Source of the DNA: Thiofilum sp.
Lineage (GTDB): Bacteria > Pseudomonadota > Gammaproteobacteria > Thiotrichales > Thiotrichaceae
Length of the DNA: 64,000 nucleotides
Assembly (NCBI RefSeq): GCF_016711335.1
Contig: NZ_JADJTF010000001.1
Coordinates: 372,001 to 436,000, forward strand
Direction: 5' to 3'
Part shown: positions 48,145 to 57,700 of the stretch, piece after piece
Layout of the letters: the number at the start of each line of letters is the position of its first letter
Position numbering within the stretch: position 1 is the first letter of the stretch
Position numbers and translations under genes: made by a program
Notes under the pieces: generated by a model
Told to the model about the DNA's origin: nothing
What the model saw: the letters and a program-made list of their open reading frames with translations, nothing else
The model's database searches: none

Positions 48145-48367
48145 ACCCCAATGCACCAAAATAGTACCTTCTCTTTATTAGCTACCGGTTGATAGCTTCA
48201 ACATTAGTCTTTAAACCTAGCTATTTAGCGCTAATTTACCTGCTCCGCCACCTTGGCACACTACTTGCTTTTAAATAACTGAGCAAGTTGAAACCAAAGA
48301 CTGCTTAGCACACATCCTACTTAACCACCCGTCTACTCTACTCCTCCGTGACGGGGTTTGGTCTGAT

Positions 48368-48412
48368 CCTCTGACAGTGCTTAGATTCTCTCCCCTAAAC
48401 ATTGTCAGAGGG
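48368..48412. terminator. long inverted repeat between two convergent genes
   Basis: CCTCTGACAGTG (48368-48379) and CATTGTCAGAGG (48400-48411) pair over 12 bases with one G.U, and inner TTAG/CTAA arms extend the stem. It lies in the 280-base gap between the TauE/SafE-like gene and the convergent aldehyde dehydrogenase, just after the latter's stop. The plus-strand side is followed by GATTCTTTAAAGG, only a weak U-tract. It is probably a terminator, maybe for both genes. The rest of the gap shows nothing I recognise. Confidence 0.55.
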
Positions 48413-48424
48413 ATTCTTTAAAGG

Positions 48425-49882
48425 TCACACATTAAAGCATAAATATTTCATTTCTAAGTATTCTTCAATACCATGTCGTGAGCCTTCGCGTCCTAGTCCT
48501 GAAAACTTCACACCACCGAAAGGGGCTACCTCAGTAGAGATCAATCCGGTATTAATGCCCACCATACCGTATTCTAAAGCTTCGGCTACACGCCAGACTC
48601 GGCTCAAATCACGCGCATAAAAATAAGCCGCTAAACCAAACTCCGTCGCATTCGCCATGTAAATCACATCGGCTTCGGTTTCAAATTTAAATAGCGGCGC
48701 TAAAGGACCAAAGGTTTCTTCACGCGCTACCAACATATCAATGGTTGCACCTGTTAATACGGTTGGCTCAAAAAAGGTTCGACCTAAAGCATGACGTTGC
48801 CCCCCTGTCACTAGGGTTGCACCCTTACTCAGTGCATCTTGTAAATGGCTTTCCACCTTTTGCACCGCGCGTTCATCAATTAATGGTCCGGTAGTAATAC
48901 CTGTGTCTAAGCCATTACCTACCTTAAGATTTTGTACCGCTTGCGCAAGTTTTTCAGCAAACTGATCGTAAATACCCGCTTGTACATAAATGCGGTTAGC
49001 ACAGACACAGGTTTGTCCGGCATTACGATACTTGGAAATAATCGCCCCTTGTACTGCTGCATCCACATCGGCATCATCAAACACAATAAAAGGTGCATTA
49101 CCCCCCAACTCTAAAGACAGCTTTTTAAGGGTAGGAGCACATTGCGCCATGAGTTTCATACCCACAGCGGTGGAACCTGTAAAGGACAACTTACGTACTA
49201 CAGGGCTAGCGCATAATACATTACCCACCTCAGACGCACCGTTCATACCCGCTGTGACAATATTAAACACTCCCGCCGGAATACCCGCTTGAGTAGCGAG
49301 TTCTGCTAGTGCTAATGCTGAGAAAGGGGTTTGTGAAGCAGGCTTTAATACCATCGTACAGCCTGCCGCTAGTGCCGGAGCTGCTTTGCGGGTAATCATC
49401 GCCGAAGGGAAATTCCAAGGTGTAATAGCCGCCGTGACTCCAATAGGTTGTTTAATCACGACAATGCGCTTATCCGCTTGATGCCCCGGAATCGTTTCAC
49501 CATAGACGCGCTTAGCTTCCTCGGCAAACCACTCAATAAAGGAAGCGGCATAAGCAATCTCACCTTTAGCCTCGGCTAAGGGTTTGCCCTGCTCTAGAGT
49601 CATAAGGCGACCCAACTCGTCTTGGTTTTGCATCATCAAATTAAACCAAGTACGTAGTTTATTCGCCCGCTCTTTAGCCGTTAACGCTCGCCACGCGGGT
49701 AATGCAGCTTCGGCGGCTTGGATTGCTTGTTCTGTTTCCGTTGCACCCATCGCAGGAACAGACCCTAGTACCTCACCCGTAGCAGGATTATGCACGGGAT
49801 AAGTATTGTTCGAGTGAGCATTCACCCACTGACCATTAATAAATGCTTGTTGTTTAAACAACTGACTGCCAGCTAACGACAT
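48425..49882 (-). CDS. gabD: NAD(P)-dependent succinate-semialdehyde dehydrogenase
   Basis: An aldehyde dehydrogenase of the GabD type, which oxidises succinate semialdehyde to succinate. The 485-residue product has PWNFPSAMITRKAAPALAAGCTMVLKPASQTP, the glycine loop FTGSTAVG, the general-base Glu in LELGGNAPFIVFDDAD, the catalytic Cys in GQTCVCANR (the CVCANR form is typical of GabD), and the C-terminal PFGGVKFSGLGREGS. No gabT or gabP is adjacent, so the source of the aldehyde is unknown. Substrate is by family resemblance. Confidence 0.88.
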   Translation of the reverse strand: MSLAGSQLFKQQAFINGQWVNAHSNNTYPVHNPATGEVLGSVPAMGATETEQAIQAAEAALPAWRALTAKERANKLRTWFNLMMQNQDELGRLMTLEQGKPLAEAKGEIAYAASFIEWFAEEAKRVYGETIPGHQADKRIVVIKQPIGVTAAITPWNFPSAMITRKAAPALAAGCTMVLKPASQTPFSALALAELATQAGIPAGVFNIVTAGMNGASEVGNVLCASPVVRKLSFTGSTAVGMKLMAQCAPTLKKLSLELGGNAPFIVFDDADVDAAVQGAIISKYRNAGQTCVCANRIYVQAGIYDQFAEKLAQAVQNLKVGNGLDTGITTGPLIDERAVQKVESHLQDALSKGATLVTGGQRHALGRTFFEPTVLTGATIDMLVAREETFGPLAPLFKFETEADVIYMANATEFGLAAYFYARDLSRVWRVAEALEYGMVGINTGLISTEVAPFGGVKFSGLGREGSRHGIEEYLEMKYLCFNV

Positions 49883-50051
49883 AATGCCTCATCCTATGGT
49901 AGTAAGAAACAGAATTTATCATAATAAATACTATAATACTGTGAAGTGAGTAGAAAATCACTGTAAAAGTACGCTTCCTTCTCTTAATCTTAGCGATATT
50001 AGCTAAACTCATAAGTAACTTGAGCATTGATGATAAAAAGAGCACCTCACA

Positions 50052-50396
50052 ATGATTGAACTCATCACCCTATATCGACCTACAGGCCCTAAAGAACTAG
50101 AGCTAGTCAAGCAAAGTGGTTTCAAAGCATGGCCTCCACGCCTACCGCAACAGCCTATTTTTTATCCGGTTACCAATGAGGACTATGCTAAACAAATCGC
50201 CATACAATGGAATACTAAGGAAAGTGGTGTGGGCTACGTTACCCGCTTTCAAGTCAAAAAAACCTTTATGGAACGTTACCCTATTCAAAAAGTGGGGGGC
50301 GCGATTCATACTGAGTGGTGGATTCCGGCAGAAGATCTAGAGGAATTAAATGCTAATATAGTGGGCGTTATTGAAATAATAGGTGAATATTACTAA
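50052..50396 (+). CDS. small conserved protein of unknown function
   Basis: The 114-residue product (MIELITLYRPTGPKELELVK) has no signal peptide or membrane helix. It carries PRLPQQPIFYPVTNEDYAKQIA, VGYVTRFQVKKTFMERYP and GGAIHTEWWIPAEDLEELNANIVGVIEII, which read as a compact alpha/beta domain. I recall similar short proteins labelled 'ADP-ribosylation/crystallin J1' in databases, a label without clear functional support. It overlaps the convergent GGDEF-EAL gene by four bases at the stops and is divergent from gabD across about 170 bases. Confidence 0.7.
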   Translation: MIELITLYRPTGPKELELVKQSGFKAWPPRLPQQPIFYPVTNEDYAKQIAIQWNTKESGVGYVTRFQVKKTFMERYPIQKVGGAIHTEWWIPAEDLEELNANIVGVIEIIGEYY

Positions 50397-52822
50397 GCAC
50401 TCACAAGACTTTCACTAAAAGATTCTAAAAATTCGGGCTGAGGCTTACCAAATAAATAACCTTGAAACCAATCCACTTTAAAGGCGGTAACTTGAGCTAA
50501 TAATTCTGGCGACTCAATCCCCTCAGCTACCGTGATAATATTCGCTTGTTGGGCAATTGATACAATAGACTCAATTAAATGTAGGCTACTAACTTGCCCT
50601 GCTGTTTGCTTTTTAAGTAAGCCATTAATAATAGTCTTATCAATTTTCAAAATATCAAACTTTAAATGACTAATATAGCTAAATGATGAATAACCTGTAC
50701 CAAAATCATCTAACGCAAAACGCACCCCAAATTTACGTAATTGATTCATTAATTCAGCTAGGTTACTAAAATTCTTCACTTCATAGCTTTCTGTTAACTC
50801 GAATACCACCCTACGCGGATTATAATTATACTGTGCTAGCTTATCTAAAATAAACTTTACTGTGCCCGGATACTCCATAGTCAGATTAGATAAGTTAATC
50901 ATTAAACAAGGTTGGGGGTTTAAAGGATGAGCTTTATGAAGTATCCTATCTAACATAGTATAGTCAAGATTAACGATAATACGGGCATGCTCAGTATAAG
51001 TAATAAAATGCTCTGCTGAACTAAGCCCATCAGTAGGATCAATAATTCTAGCTAAAGCCTCATAGGCTATTATTTCCCTATCATGAGCACAAGCGATAGG
51101 TTGAAAATAAGGACATAAATAATTTTGCTCAATAGCATTAAGGACTAAATTAATCCACTTACTAAACTGCTTTTCCTCAGCTAGAATTACCTCTTTACCC
51201 GTATAAAACGCGCATACATCTTGTTTGCGACGTTTATTTTCATACATAGCCGCATCGGCACAAGCAGCTAATTCATCGAGATCACCCGTATCAGAAGGAT
51301 AACAAGCGACACCAATAGAGGGGATACAACTAAATAAGGTAGTGGCGGCCGAGTCTTTTAGTTTTACTTTTTCCATTTGCTTCACAATAGCTCGAAAGCG
51401 CCTATGTGCATCGGTGTAGGAAATATTGAGTAGCAACATCGCAAACTCATCACCTCCCATGCGTCCAATAATCGCATCCTGTGAGTGGTTTTTTAAAATT
51501 GCCACAAACGCTAACAGTAACTCGTCCCCGGCAGCATGCCCAAACGTATCATTTACTAATTTAAAGTGATCCATATCAAAATAAACTAATAAAAAAGGGC
51601 GTCTTTCTAAATAAAGAGTAGTCATTAGTTCTTTAAACTTTCTTCTATTATAGATACCTGTTAATGCATCATACTCAGCCAAATGCCGTAATCTTTCATT
51701 TTGATCCATAAACCCAGAGTGCAAATTTTCTAGCTGCTGATTTAAACTAATAATATTATTGTATAAGACGTTGATCTCGTCTCCATTGTTATCTTTCCGT
51801 CTAGTACCTTCTAATTGCATTAGCTCTTCTAATGCTTTGGCAAAATGCCCTTTGCCTATGGTCGGTAAGATTTTAATAATTTTATTGAGACGTGCTATGA
51901 GACGATGTAAAGAAAACCATAATACCAAGATCATCAATAAAACCACTAAAAAAGACCCTGAAATAATTCTACCAAATGTTAAATGGAGTTCATTAACTTG
52001 TGTTGTTATATCTCTAGAAATTAGATATAGCAACTCTTGATCAGGCATATTAAAAGCATACACAAAAAACAATGCTCCGTTATTATTTAGCAAATATGGC
52101 TTATTTCTAATCTTAACCTGATCTAAGAGAGGTTTGATTGCGTAATACTCCAATAAGCGAGTGCTGGTTTGTAATCTAAAATCCTCATTTAACATTTGTA
52201 CTTCTAACATTTCATCGCTTTGCTGTAATACTGAAATATTATGCAAGTTTAAAGACCGAAACCGATTCACGATCTCATCAATAGGAAGAGTAAAATGTAA
52301 AATACCATACTCAAAAGAATTAGGATAAAAAGCTCTTGTGGCATGATAATAGCATATATCTTGACAACTAAAATAAGTACTGCCGATACGTGCCTCAAAT
52401 GCCTTTAATAGATCTGGTTGGCTAGCATAAATTTGATTATGTGCCGTACTAATTCCCCAACTACCTAGTAACTGATAGGTTTTATCATAGTAATTCATCG
52501 TTAATAGTTGATTTTTATTCACAAATATTTTCCAGCTTTGCTCTAATCTTTTACTCAGCTCCTGTTGAGATAATAGCTTATAATCCATGGTTTTAGTTTT
52601 GCTTTCAAAGACCAGATCTGAAATATTTTGACTTATATCTAGCAAAGTTTGTCCAGTACTGGTGAAAATGGTTTGTAACTGATTACGCCCCTGCTCCCCA
52701 TGCTCTTTTAAACTAGACATTAAATTGCTAATCAAACTTTGATAGACAAAAACTAAGAATAAAGTCCAAGCTAAGAGGAATGCTATTAATATTTTAACCA
52801 AAATTCGGTTTTCAAATTTCAT
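50393..52822 (-). CDS. membrane GGDEF-EAL protein (c-di-GMP turnover)
   Basis: The 809-residue product has an N-terminal membrane helix (about 10-30), a periplasmic sensor region (about 31-280) with FSCQDICYYH as an unusual Cys pair, a second helix (about 285-308), a HAMP-like linker, a GGDEF domain (about 385-545, intact GRMGGDEFA, no RxxD inhibitory site) and an EAL domain (about 565-800). The EAL part has the catalytic residues in YEALAR, ELTESYEVKN, ALDDFGTGYSSFSY, KIDKTI, VAEGIES and FQGYLFGKP, so phosphodiesterase activity is likely. Whether synthesis or hydrolysis dominates cannot be told. It lies 83 bases downstream of two orphan binding-protein genes on the same strand. Confidence 0.93.
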   Translation of the reverse strand: MKFENRILVKILIAFLLAWTLFLVFVYQSLISNLMSSLKEHGEQGRNQLQTIFTSTGQTLLDISQNISDLVFESKTKTMDYKLLSQQELSKRLEQSWKIFVNKNQLLTMNYYDKTYQLLGSWGISTAHNQIYASQPDLLKAFEARIGSTYFSCQDICYYHATRAFYPNSFEYGILHFTLPIDEIVNRFRSLNLHNISVLQQSDEMLEVQMLNEDFRLQTSTRLLEYYAIKPLLDQVKIRNKPYLLNNNGALFFVYAFNMPDQELLYLISRDITTQVNELHLTFGRIISGSFLVVLLMILVLWFSLHRLIARLNKIIKILPTIGKGHFAKALEELMQLEGTRRKDNNGDEINVLYNNIISLNQQLENLHSGFMDQNERLRHLAEYDALTGIYNRRKFKELMTTLYLERRPFLLVYFDMDHFKLVNDTFGHAAGDELLLAFVAILKNHSQDAIIGRMGGDEFAMLLLNISYTDAHRRFRAIVKQMEKVKLKDSAATTLFSCIPSIGVACYPSDTGDLDELAACADAAMYENKRRKQDVCAFYTGKEVILAEEKQFSKWINLVLNAIEQNYLCPYFQPIACAHDREIIAYEALARIIDPTDGLSSAEHFITYTEHARIIVNLDYTMLDRILHKAHPLNPQPCLMINLSNLTMEYPGTVKFILDKLAQYNYNPRRVVFELTESYEVKNFSNLAELMNQLRKFGVRFALDDFGTGYSSFSYISHLKFDILKIDKTIINGLLKKQTAGQVSSLHLIESIVSIAQQANIITVAEGIESPELLAQVTAFKVDWFQGYLFGKPQPEFLESFSESLVSA

Positions 52823-52905
52823 GCCTTAGCCTAACTTTTTGTAGCAAGCCTTTAAATATTATTCCTACCAATATTAATTCCCCTCTCAGCTTTGACCTAA
52901 GCCGT

Positions 52906-54510
52906 CTATTTAACACCTAGAGGTCTAATATCTTGTGCTAGTGTCAACCCTGAGCGTGTAGGCGAAAAATCTAACTTATGATGATATTTAATACCCCATA
53001 CTGCATTTTCAAAATACAATGGTATAAACGCATGATCTTGCATAGCCATTTCTTGAGCTTGCTTCAAGTGACGCATACGCTTGACTTGATTGAACTGTGC
53101 ACCACCTTGTTTTATTAACTCATCAATAGTTCTATTGCTATGATGCCCTATATTAAAAATACCTCGCTCTTCAGAACAGCTATGGACTAGATTTTCCAGC
53201 ATTAATTGTAAACTCCCTTCACTACTGCCCCCAATCAGGGTCGCTGAATATTCATAATTATTTTTATTTAGAAAAGCTCCTGCCTCATCCAGCACTACGG
53301 GTGTGGTTTTAATTCTAATTTTAGTTAGCATTTGAGCAATCGCTTCGATCACTGCCTTATCTTTAAGGTAGCGATTATGTGCTCCATGTAAAGTAAGTTG
53401 AAAGCCATTAGGATACCCTGCCTCACTTAATAATTTTATCGCCTCATCTGGGTCATAAGCATCGGGTATTAAGCCTCCAATATAACCTAAAACATTAGGT
53501 AAAACATATTGATCTGCCGGTGTACCGGTATATTTTAAAATAGTACTTACTAAGTATTTGCGATCAATACCTAAAGAAATCGCTTTTCTTACCTTCAGTG
53601 ATTTTAAAGGATTATTATTCAATACATTCCCATCTATAGAGCGAACAAAAGGTGTTATTTCACGCGTAGTATCCAAGGTCAAATATAATAAACGATGAGT
53701 CGGCGAGCGGATGAAACTAATATCATGATTAGTTAATATATTAGTCGAATCAACTTCAGTCAGCCCCTCTGCCAATTGTACTTTCCCCTGCTGCAAGGCA
53801 ATCAGTCTAGCTGTGGGATCTGGCATACCCTTAATACATACTGATTTTACCCATACTGGTGCAGAATGATAATAGGGATTGACACGTAAATGAATATTGT
53901 CTTCTGATGTATAGCTCTCTAATAAATAAGGGCCTGTTCCAATATTACTAAGCTTACTTGAAAAAAATTCATCTAATAAAGGTTTGCTTTGTGCTTTAAT
54001 AATAAAAATAAAACCTAAATCATGTAATAAATTAGCATTGGGTTCCTTAGTAATAATTTTAAATCGGTAAGGGTCTAAGGGTTGGTAATGCTCTAAACGT
54101 TGCACAAAACGATTAAAATAAGAGTCTGGCATAGCTTTAATACGATCAAGAGAGTATATAACATCCCTAGTCGTCAACAGACTTCCATCATGGAATTTTA
54201 TATCTTTTTTAAGCTCAAACAGCCAAACTTTACTATTTAAATTCTCCCATTTTTCTACTAAATAAGAATCAGCCCCGCCCTCAAAATTAATATTAAATAA
54301 GCTATCAAAGCGGTGTAGAGCCAGTGCTATATTAACGGCTAGGTGAGACTTATGGGGATCTAAGGTAGTGGGCATTGAACTATAAGCAATAACAAAGGGC
54401 TGCTCAGATTGTGACTCTGCTCCAGCATTTTTTATTATTATCGAGCAGATCAGCGTTAAGAATAAGGTTAAGCTCAGTTTACTCCATCGGCAATTATAAC
54501 GCTTATTCAT
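52906..54510 (-). CDS. peptide-type ABC transporter substrate-binding protein (SBP family 5), orphan
   Basis: A periplasmic solute-binding protein of the oligopeptide/nickel/heme family. The 534-residue product has a signal peptide (about residues 1-31, ending NAGAES), the family start YSSMPTTLDPHKSHL, FHDGSLLTTRDVIYSLDRI, the KAISLGIDRKYLVSTIL block and LLSEAGYPNGFQLTLHG. No permease or ATPase gene is adjacent. It is a clear paralogue of the next gene upstream and lies in line with the GGDEF-EAL gene. Ligand unknown. Confidence 0.88.
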   Translation of the reverse strand: MNKRYNCRWSKLSLTLFLTLICSIIIKNAGAESQSEQPFVIAYSSMPTTLDPHKSHLAVNIALALHRFDSLFNINFEGGADSYLVEKWENLNSKVWLFELKKDIKFHDGSLLTTRDVIYSLDRIKAMPDSYFNRFVQRLEHYQPLDPYRFKIITKEPNANLLHDLGFIFIIKAQSKPLLDEFFSSKLSNIGTGPYLLESYTSEDNIHLRVNPYYHSAPVWVKSVCIKGMPDPTARLIALQQGKVQLAEGLTEVDSTNILTNHDISFIRSPTHRLLYLTLDTTREITPFVRSIDGNVLNNNPLKSLKVRKAISLGIDRKYLVSTILKYTGTPADQYVLPNVLGYIGGLIPDAYDPDEAIKLLSEAGYPNGFQLTLHGAHNRYLKDKAVIEAIAQMLTKIRIKTTPVVLDEAGAFLNKNNYEYSATLIGGSSEGSLQLMLENLVHSCSEERGIFNIGHHSNRTIDELIKQGGAQFNQVKRMRHLKQAQEMAMQDHAFIPLYFENAVWGIKYHHKLDFSPTRSGLTLAQDIRPLGVK

Positions 54511-54707
54511 CAGCTAATGCTCCAACTAGATTAACGCGCATGCAATCTTTTACTACTCGAATGAGTAGCAGGAAGAATGATAGTAGGCTATGCGACTCCA
54601 GAGTAATTATGAGATAACGAACTGAACCTGATCTTAGTATGGCAAGGTGCTAAACAATATTTTTAATGAAGACAAGATGATAGCACCCTAGTCGCTAGTA
54701 TTTTGCA

Positions 54708-56297
54708 TTATTTAGGTTTGATGTCTTGTGCGACCGTGCCATTAAAATGATTGGGCCAAAACTCCCACTGACTATTTTTAGACTGCCCCCATATTGCCTG
54801 CTCAAAGTATAATGGAATAAGAGCATAGTCATTCATAGCCAGCTCTATTGCCCGCCCTTGGGTTCTTATTCTCTTAACTTGATTAAACTGCTCTCCTGCC
54901 TCATGGATCAATTGATCTACCTGTGGGTTGGTATAGCGCCCAAAATTAAAAGCCCCTTTACCCTTTTCAGGTACAGGACTATGAATCAGCTCATCTAAAA
55001 GACCTTGTATATTACCATTAGGGCTAAATCCTATTAAAATAGCTGAATATTGATAGTTCTGTACATCTTGAAAAAATTGTTTTCTGCCTAGAGTAATAGG
55101 TATGGTCTTAATCCCAACCTCATTCAACATCTTAGCAATCGCAAGTACTATAGCATGATCTTTAATATAGCGGTCATTCGTACCATGTAATACTAAGTTA
55201 AACCCCTGCTCATAACCTGCTTTTTTTAATAACTGCTTGGCTAGCTCAGGATTATACTCATCTAATCTTATACCCGCCATATAACCGACCATGTTCGGTA
55301 ACATATACTGCTCTGCTATTAAGGCATTGCCTTGTAGAATCTCATCGACTAAATATTTGCGATTAATGGCTAGTGAAATAGCCTTTCTTACTAAGGTATT
55401 ACGTAGTGGATTATGATCTAAAGTATTTCCTTTATAATCACGTACAAAAGTAGTAGGGGCATCTTTAAAATCTAAATGCAGATGAAGTAAACGATGAGTG
55501 GGAGCTTTAATAATATCAATATTTTTTAAATTTAATAACGGTATATTAACCTCTGCCAAGCCTTCAGCTAGGTTAATCTTGCCCTCTTGTAAGGCTCTAA
55601 GACGCTCATTCACTTCTACAAAACGTGTGATACGCACTTTTTTTACCAAAACAGCCGCCCCGTGATAGTATTTATTCGCTATCAAACGAATGTCTCCATT
55701 AGGCTCAATAGCTATTAGGCAATAAGGTCCAGAACCTATATAGCCTTTTTGCTCCATAAATTTATCATGAGGTAACAACTGCTCTTGATATTTAAGAATA
55801 TAAATATTACCCAAATTACGTAATAGGCTTGAATAGGGTTTTTCAGTTACAATTTGAAAGGCATAATCATCCAAACGCTCATAGCTTTTCCAACGCTTAG
55901 TAAAGGCTTTATACTCTAGACCCTCTACTTGGTTAATTCGATCAAAAGAATATATAATATCTTTAGTAGTTAGCGGTGTGCCATCGTGAAAATAAATATT
56001 ATGCTTTAAATGAAATACCCAAGTAGTTTCATTTTTTAACTCCCAAGACTCAATAATCAATGAAGTAGGTTCAGATTCATCGGTAATTACAAATAGTGAA
56101 TCATATAATTGATCAGCCAGAGCAATGTTTGCCGCTAAGGGTATCTTATGAGGATCTAAAGTAGTTGGCATAGAGTGATAAGCCATCACAAACTCAATGT
56201 CATCCCCATGCACTGGATTGCATAAAGCAAGGAAAATTAATAAATAAGTTTTGCATATAAATAATCGATTTAGCTTACATAGCTTGCTTATGAGCAT
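54708..56297 (-). CDS. peptide-type ABC transporter substrate-binding protein (SBP family 5), paralogue
   Basis: The 529-residue product has a signal peptide (about residues 1-31, ending NPVHGD) and the same family features as its neighbour: YHSMPTTLDPHKIPLAANIAL, FHDGTPLTTKDIIYSFDRI, RKAISLAINRKYLVDEIL and LLKKAGYEQGFNLVLHGTNDRY. The two share long stretches and the same gene length, so they arose by tandem duplication and then diverged. There are 197 bases between them. An IS element has inserted 105 bases upstream of its start, which may have altered its promoter. Ligand unknown. Confidence 0.88.
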   Translation of the reverse strand: MLISKLCKLNRLFICKTYLLIFLALCNPVHGDDIEFVMAYHSMPTTLDPHKIPLAANIALADQLYDSLFVITDESEPTSLIIESWELKNETTWVFHLKHNIYFHDGTPLTTKDIIYSFDRINQVEGLEYKAFTKRWKSYERLDDYAFQIVTEKPYSSLLRNLGNIYILKYQEQLLPHDKFMEQKGYIGSGPYCLIAIEPNGDIRLIANKYYHGAAVLVKKVRITRFVEVNERLRALQEGKINLAEGLAEVNIPLLNLKNIDIIKAPTHRLLHLHLDFKDAPTTFVRDYKGNTLDHNPLRNTLVRKAISLAINRKYLVDEILQGNALIAEQYMLPNMVGYMAGIRLDEYNPELAKQLLKKAGYEQGFNLVLHGTNDRYIKDHAIVLAIAKMLNEVGIKTIPITLGRKQFFQDVQNYQYSAILIGFSPNGNIQGLLDELIHSPVPEKGKGAFNFGRYTNPQVDQLIHEAGEQFNQVKRIRTQGRAIELAMNDYALIPLYFEQAIWGQSKNSQWEFWPNHFNGTVAQDIKPK

Positions 56298-56402
56298 GAT
56301 GTTTGCCCCCTACATCACGTCTAAGGTATAAGATGAATTTTTATAATATCAGTAAATATTTATACACTTAAGTAGAAAAGCTTACTATTTAATAATAATT
56401 TT

Positions 56403-57671
56403 CTCTGTACACGACAATTCGCTTAACTCATTGAATCTTTTTCAAAAGAAAATCGCCTGAGTTTCATCCGTCCATCCTCGATCGCCATGAATTGTGGTGG
56501 ACAAAGGAACAGAAGCAGCAGCCTAAGCCTATCCACTTTTTCCCGTACCCTTCCATTCAATAAATCGGTCAAGTAGTCCAAGCCGTAACGGAAGACACTT
56601 TGCTCTTTGCGTCCATGTTTTTCGTCTTCAAAGGCTTGACGGCTTTTTCCTTCCATTCGCCGACTTTGTGCGCCCAACAGAAGCCAATGGCAAGCAACGC
56701 CATCATCTTTTTGATGCGAGGGGTTTGGTGAAGTGAGTGGCTTCCATGTGAAAACCACGCCCTTTCAAGCATTGGAACAGGTTTTCAATTTCCCAACGTA
56801 GCCGATAAGTGCCAATGGGATCAGCCGTGTAGTGGTTGCTGGCGATAATCAACAACTCACCACTGGGCAGCTTTGAGCCACTGAGCCAAACCCATTCCCC
56901 GCTAACGTCGCGACGGTGACGGAGAACGCGCCGTTTACCCGGCTTGAGGTTGGCAAACAGCGAGCGGACATGCGCCTCTTTTTGTGTTTGTCGGTCATCA
57001 ACTGATTACCCTTGATACGAATCAAGTAGGGAATCTCTTTGGAAGACAACCACTTCCACCATTGACCACCAATAAACTCACGGTCAGCCAACACACCCAA
57101 GATGTTGTTGCGCCCGAATTGGCTGATAAATCGTTGCAGCAGGGCAATACGTTCACGTTGGTTAGAATTACCGCGTTTGTTCAACACCATCCAGTAAACG
57201 GGGATAGCCGCACCTTGGTAAACAACCGCCAAAGTCAGGAGATTGAGGTTGGATTTGCCCCATTTCCAGTTGGTTCTGTCGAGTGTGAGGTAGTATTGTT
57301 GACCACTAAAGGCGAACATTCCCATAAGAAAATGGGCAATGTCATTGTAATTAAAGAACACTTGGCTAAAAAAGCGTTGCATCCGTCGATAGCGGGAACC
57401 AATGTCGGTGTCAGAATCTATGTGTACCGCCAACAACGCCAAATTCATTTGTCGCGCACTCAGCAAGGCCTGCAGCATTCCCACAAAACAATCCAAACGG
57501 GGCTTGCCCCAACTCAAGTGGGCTTTTAAACTGTCACGTAGTCCATCGCTCAGATCCATTTTGCTCTCCTGTGTGGTAACTAGAGAGTAAAACATAGGAG
57601 CGGTGGACTTTCACCATCTCCATGACAAACATGCTAAATCAATAAGTTAGTGGTTTTGTCGTGTACAGAGA
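56403..57671 (-). mobile_element. IS4-family insertion sequence with 9-bp target duplication
   Basis: The 1269-bp element is bounded by perfect 15-bp inverted repeats (CTCTGTACACGACAA at 56403-56417 and its complement at 57657-57671). It is flanked by the direct repeat AATAATTTT on both sides (56394-56402 and 57672-57680). A 9-bp duplication fits IS4-family elements. It holds one transposase gene on the minus strand. The intact ends and perfect duplication suggest recent insertion. It lies between an orphan binding-protein gene and the fbpABC iron operon. Confidence 0.92.
56423..57559 (-). pseudogene. IS4-family transposase, three -1 frameshifts
   Basis: The start at 57557-57559 (MDLSDGLRDSLKAHLSWGKP) has AGGAG six bases upstream. 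DDE-type residues are visible: Asp in TLDRTNWKWG, Asp in VLADREFIGG, and the IS4 signature Y-(2)-R-(3)-E-(6)-K as YRLRWEIENLFQCLK. The frame is broken near 56979-56983 (T5), 56720-56723 (G4) and 56618-56622 (T5). Adding one base to each run restores a single frame of about 379 residues ending SFEKDSMS at 56423. All three are deletions in homopolymers, so sequencing error is as likely as true decay. A programmed frameshift is unlikely, as IS4 transposases use one frame. Confidence 0.88.
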
Positions 57672-57700
57672 ATAATTTTATAAACACTGTGCTAGTTGGG

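Noticed and set aside
49854..50045. 63-codon frame upstream of gabD on the minus strand
   Set aside because: It overlaps the gabD start, has no ribosome binding site and an uneven composition; probably only the gabD promoter region.
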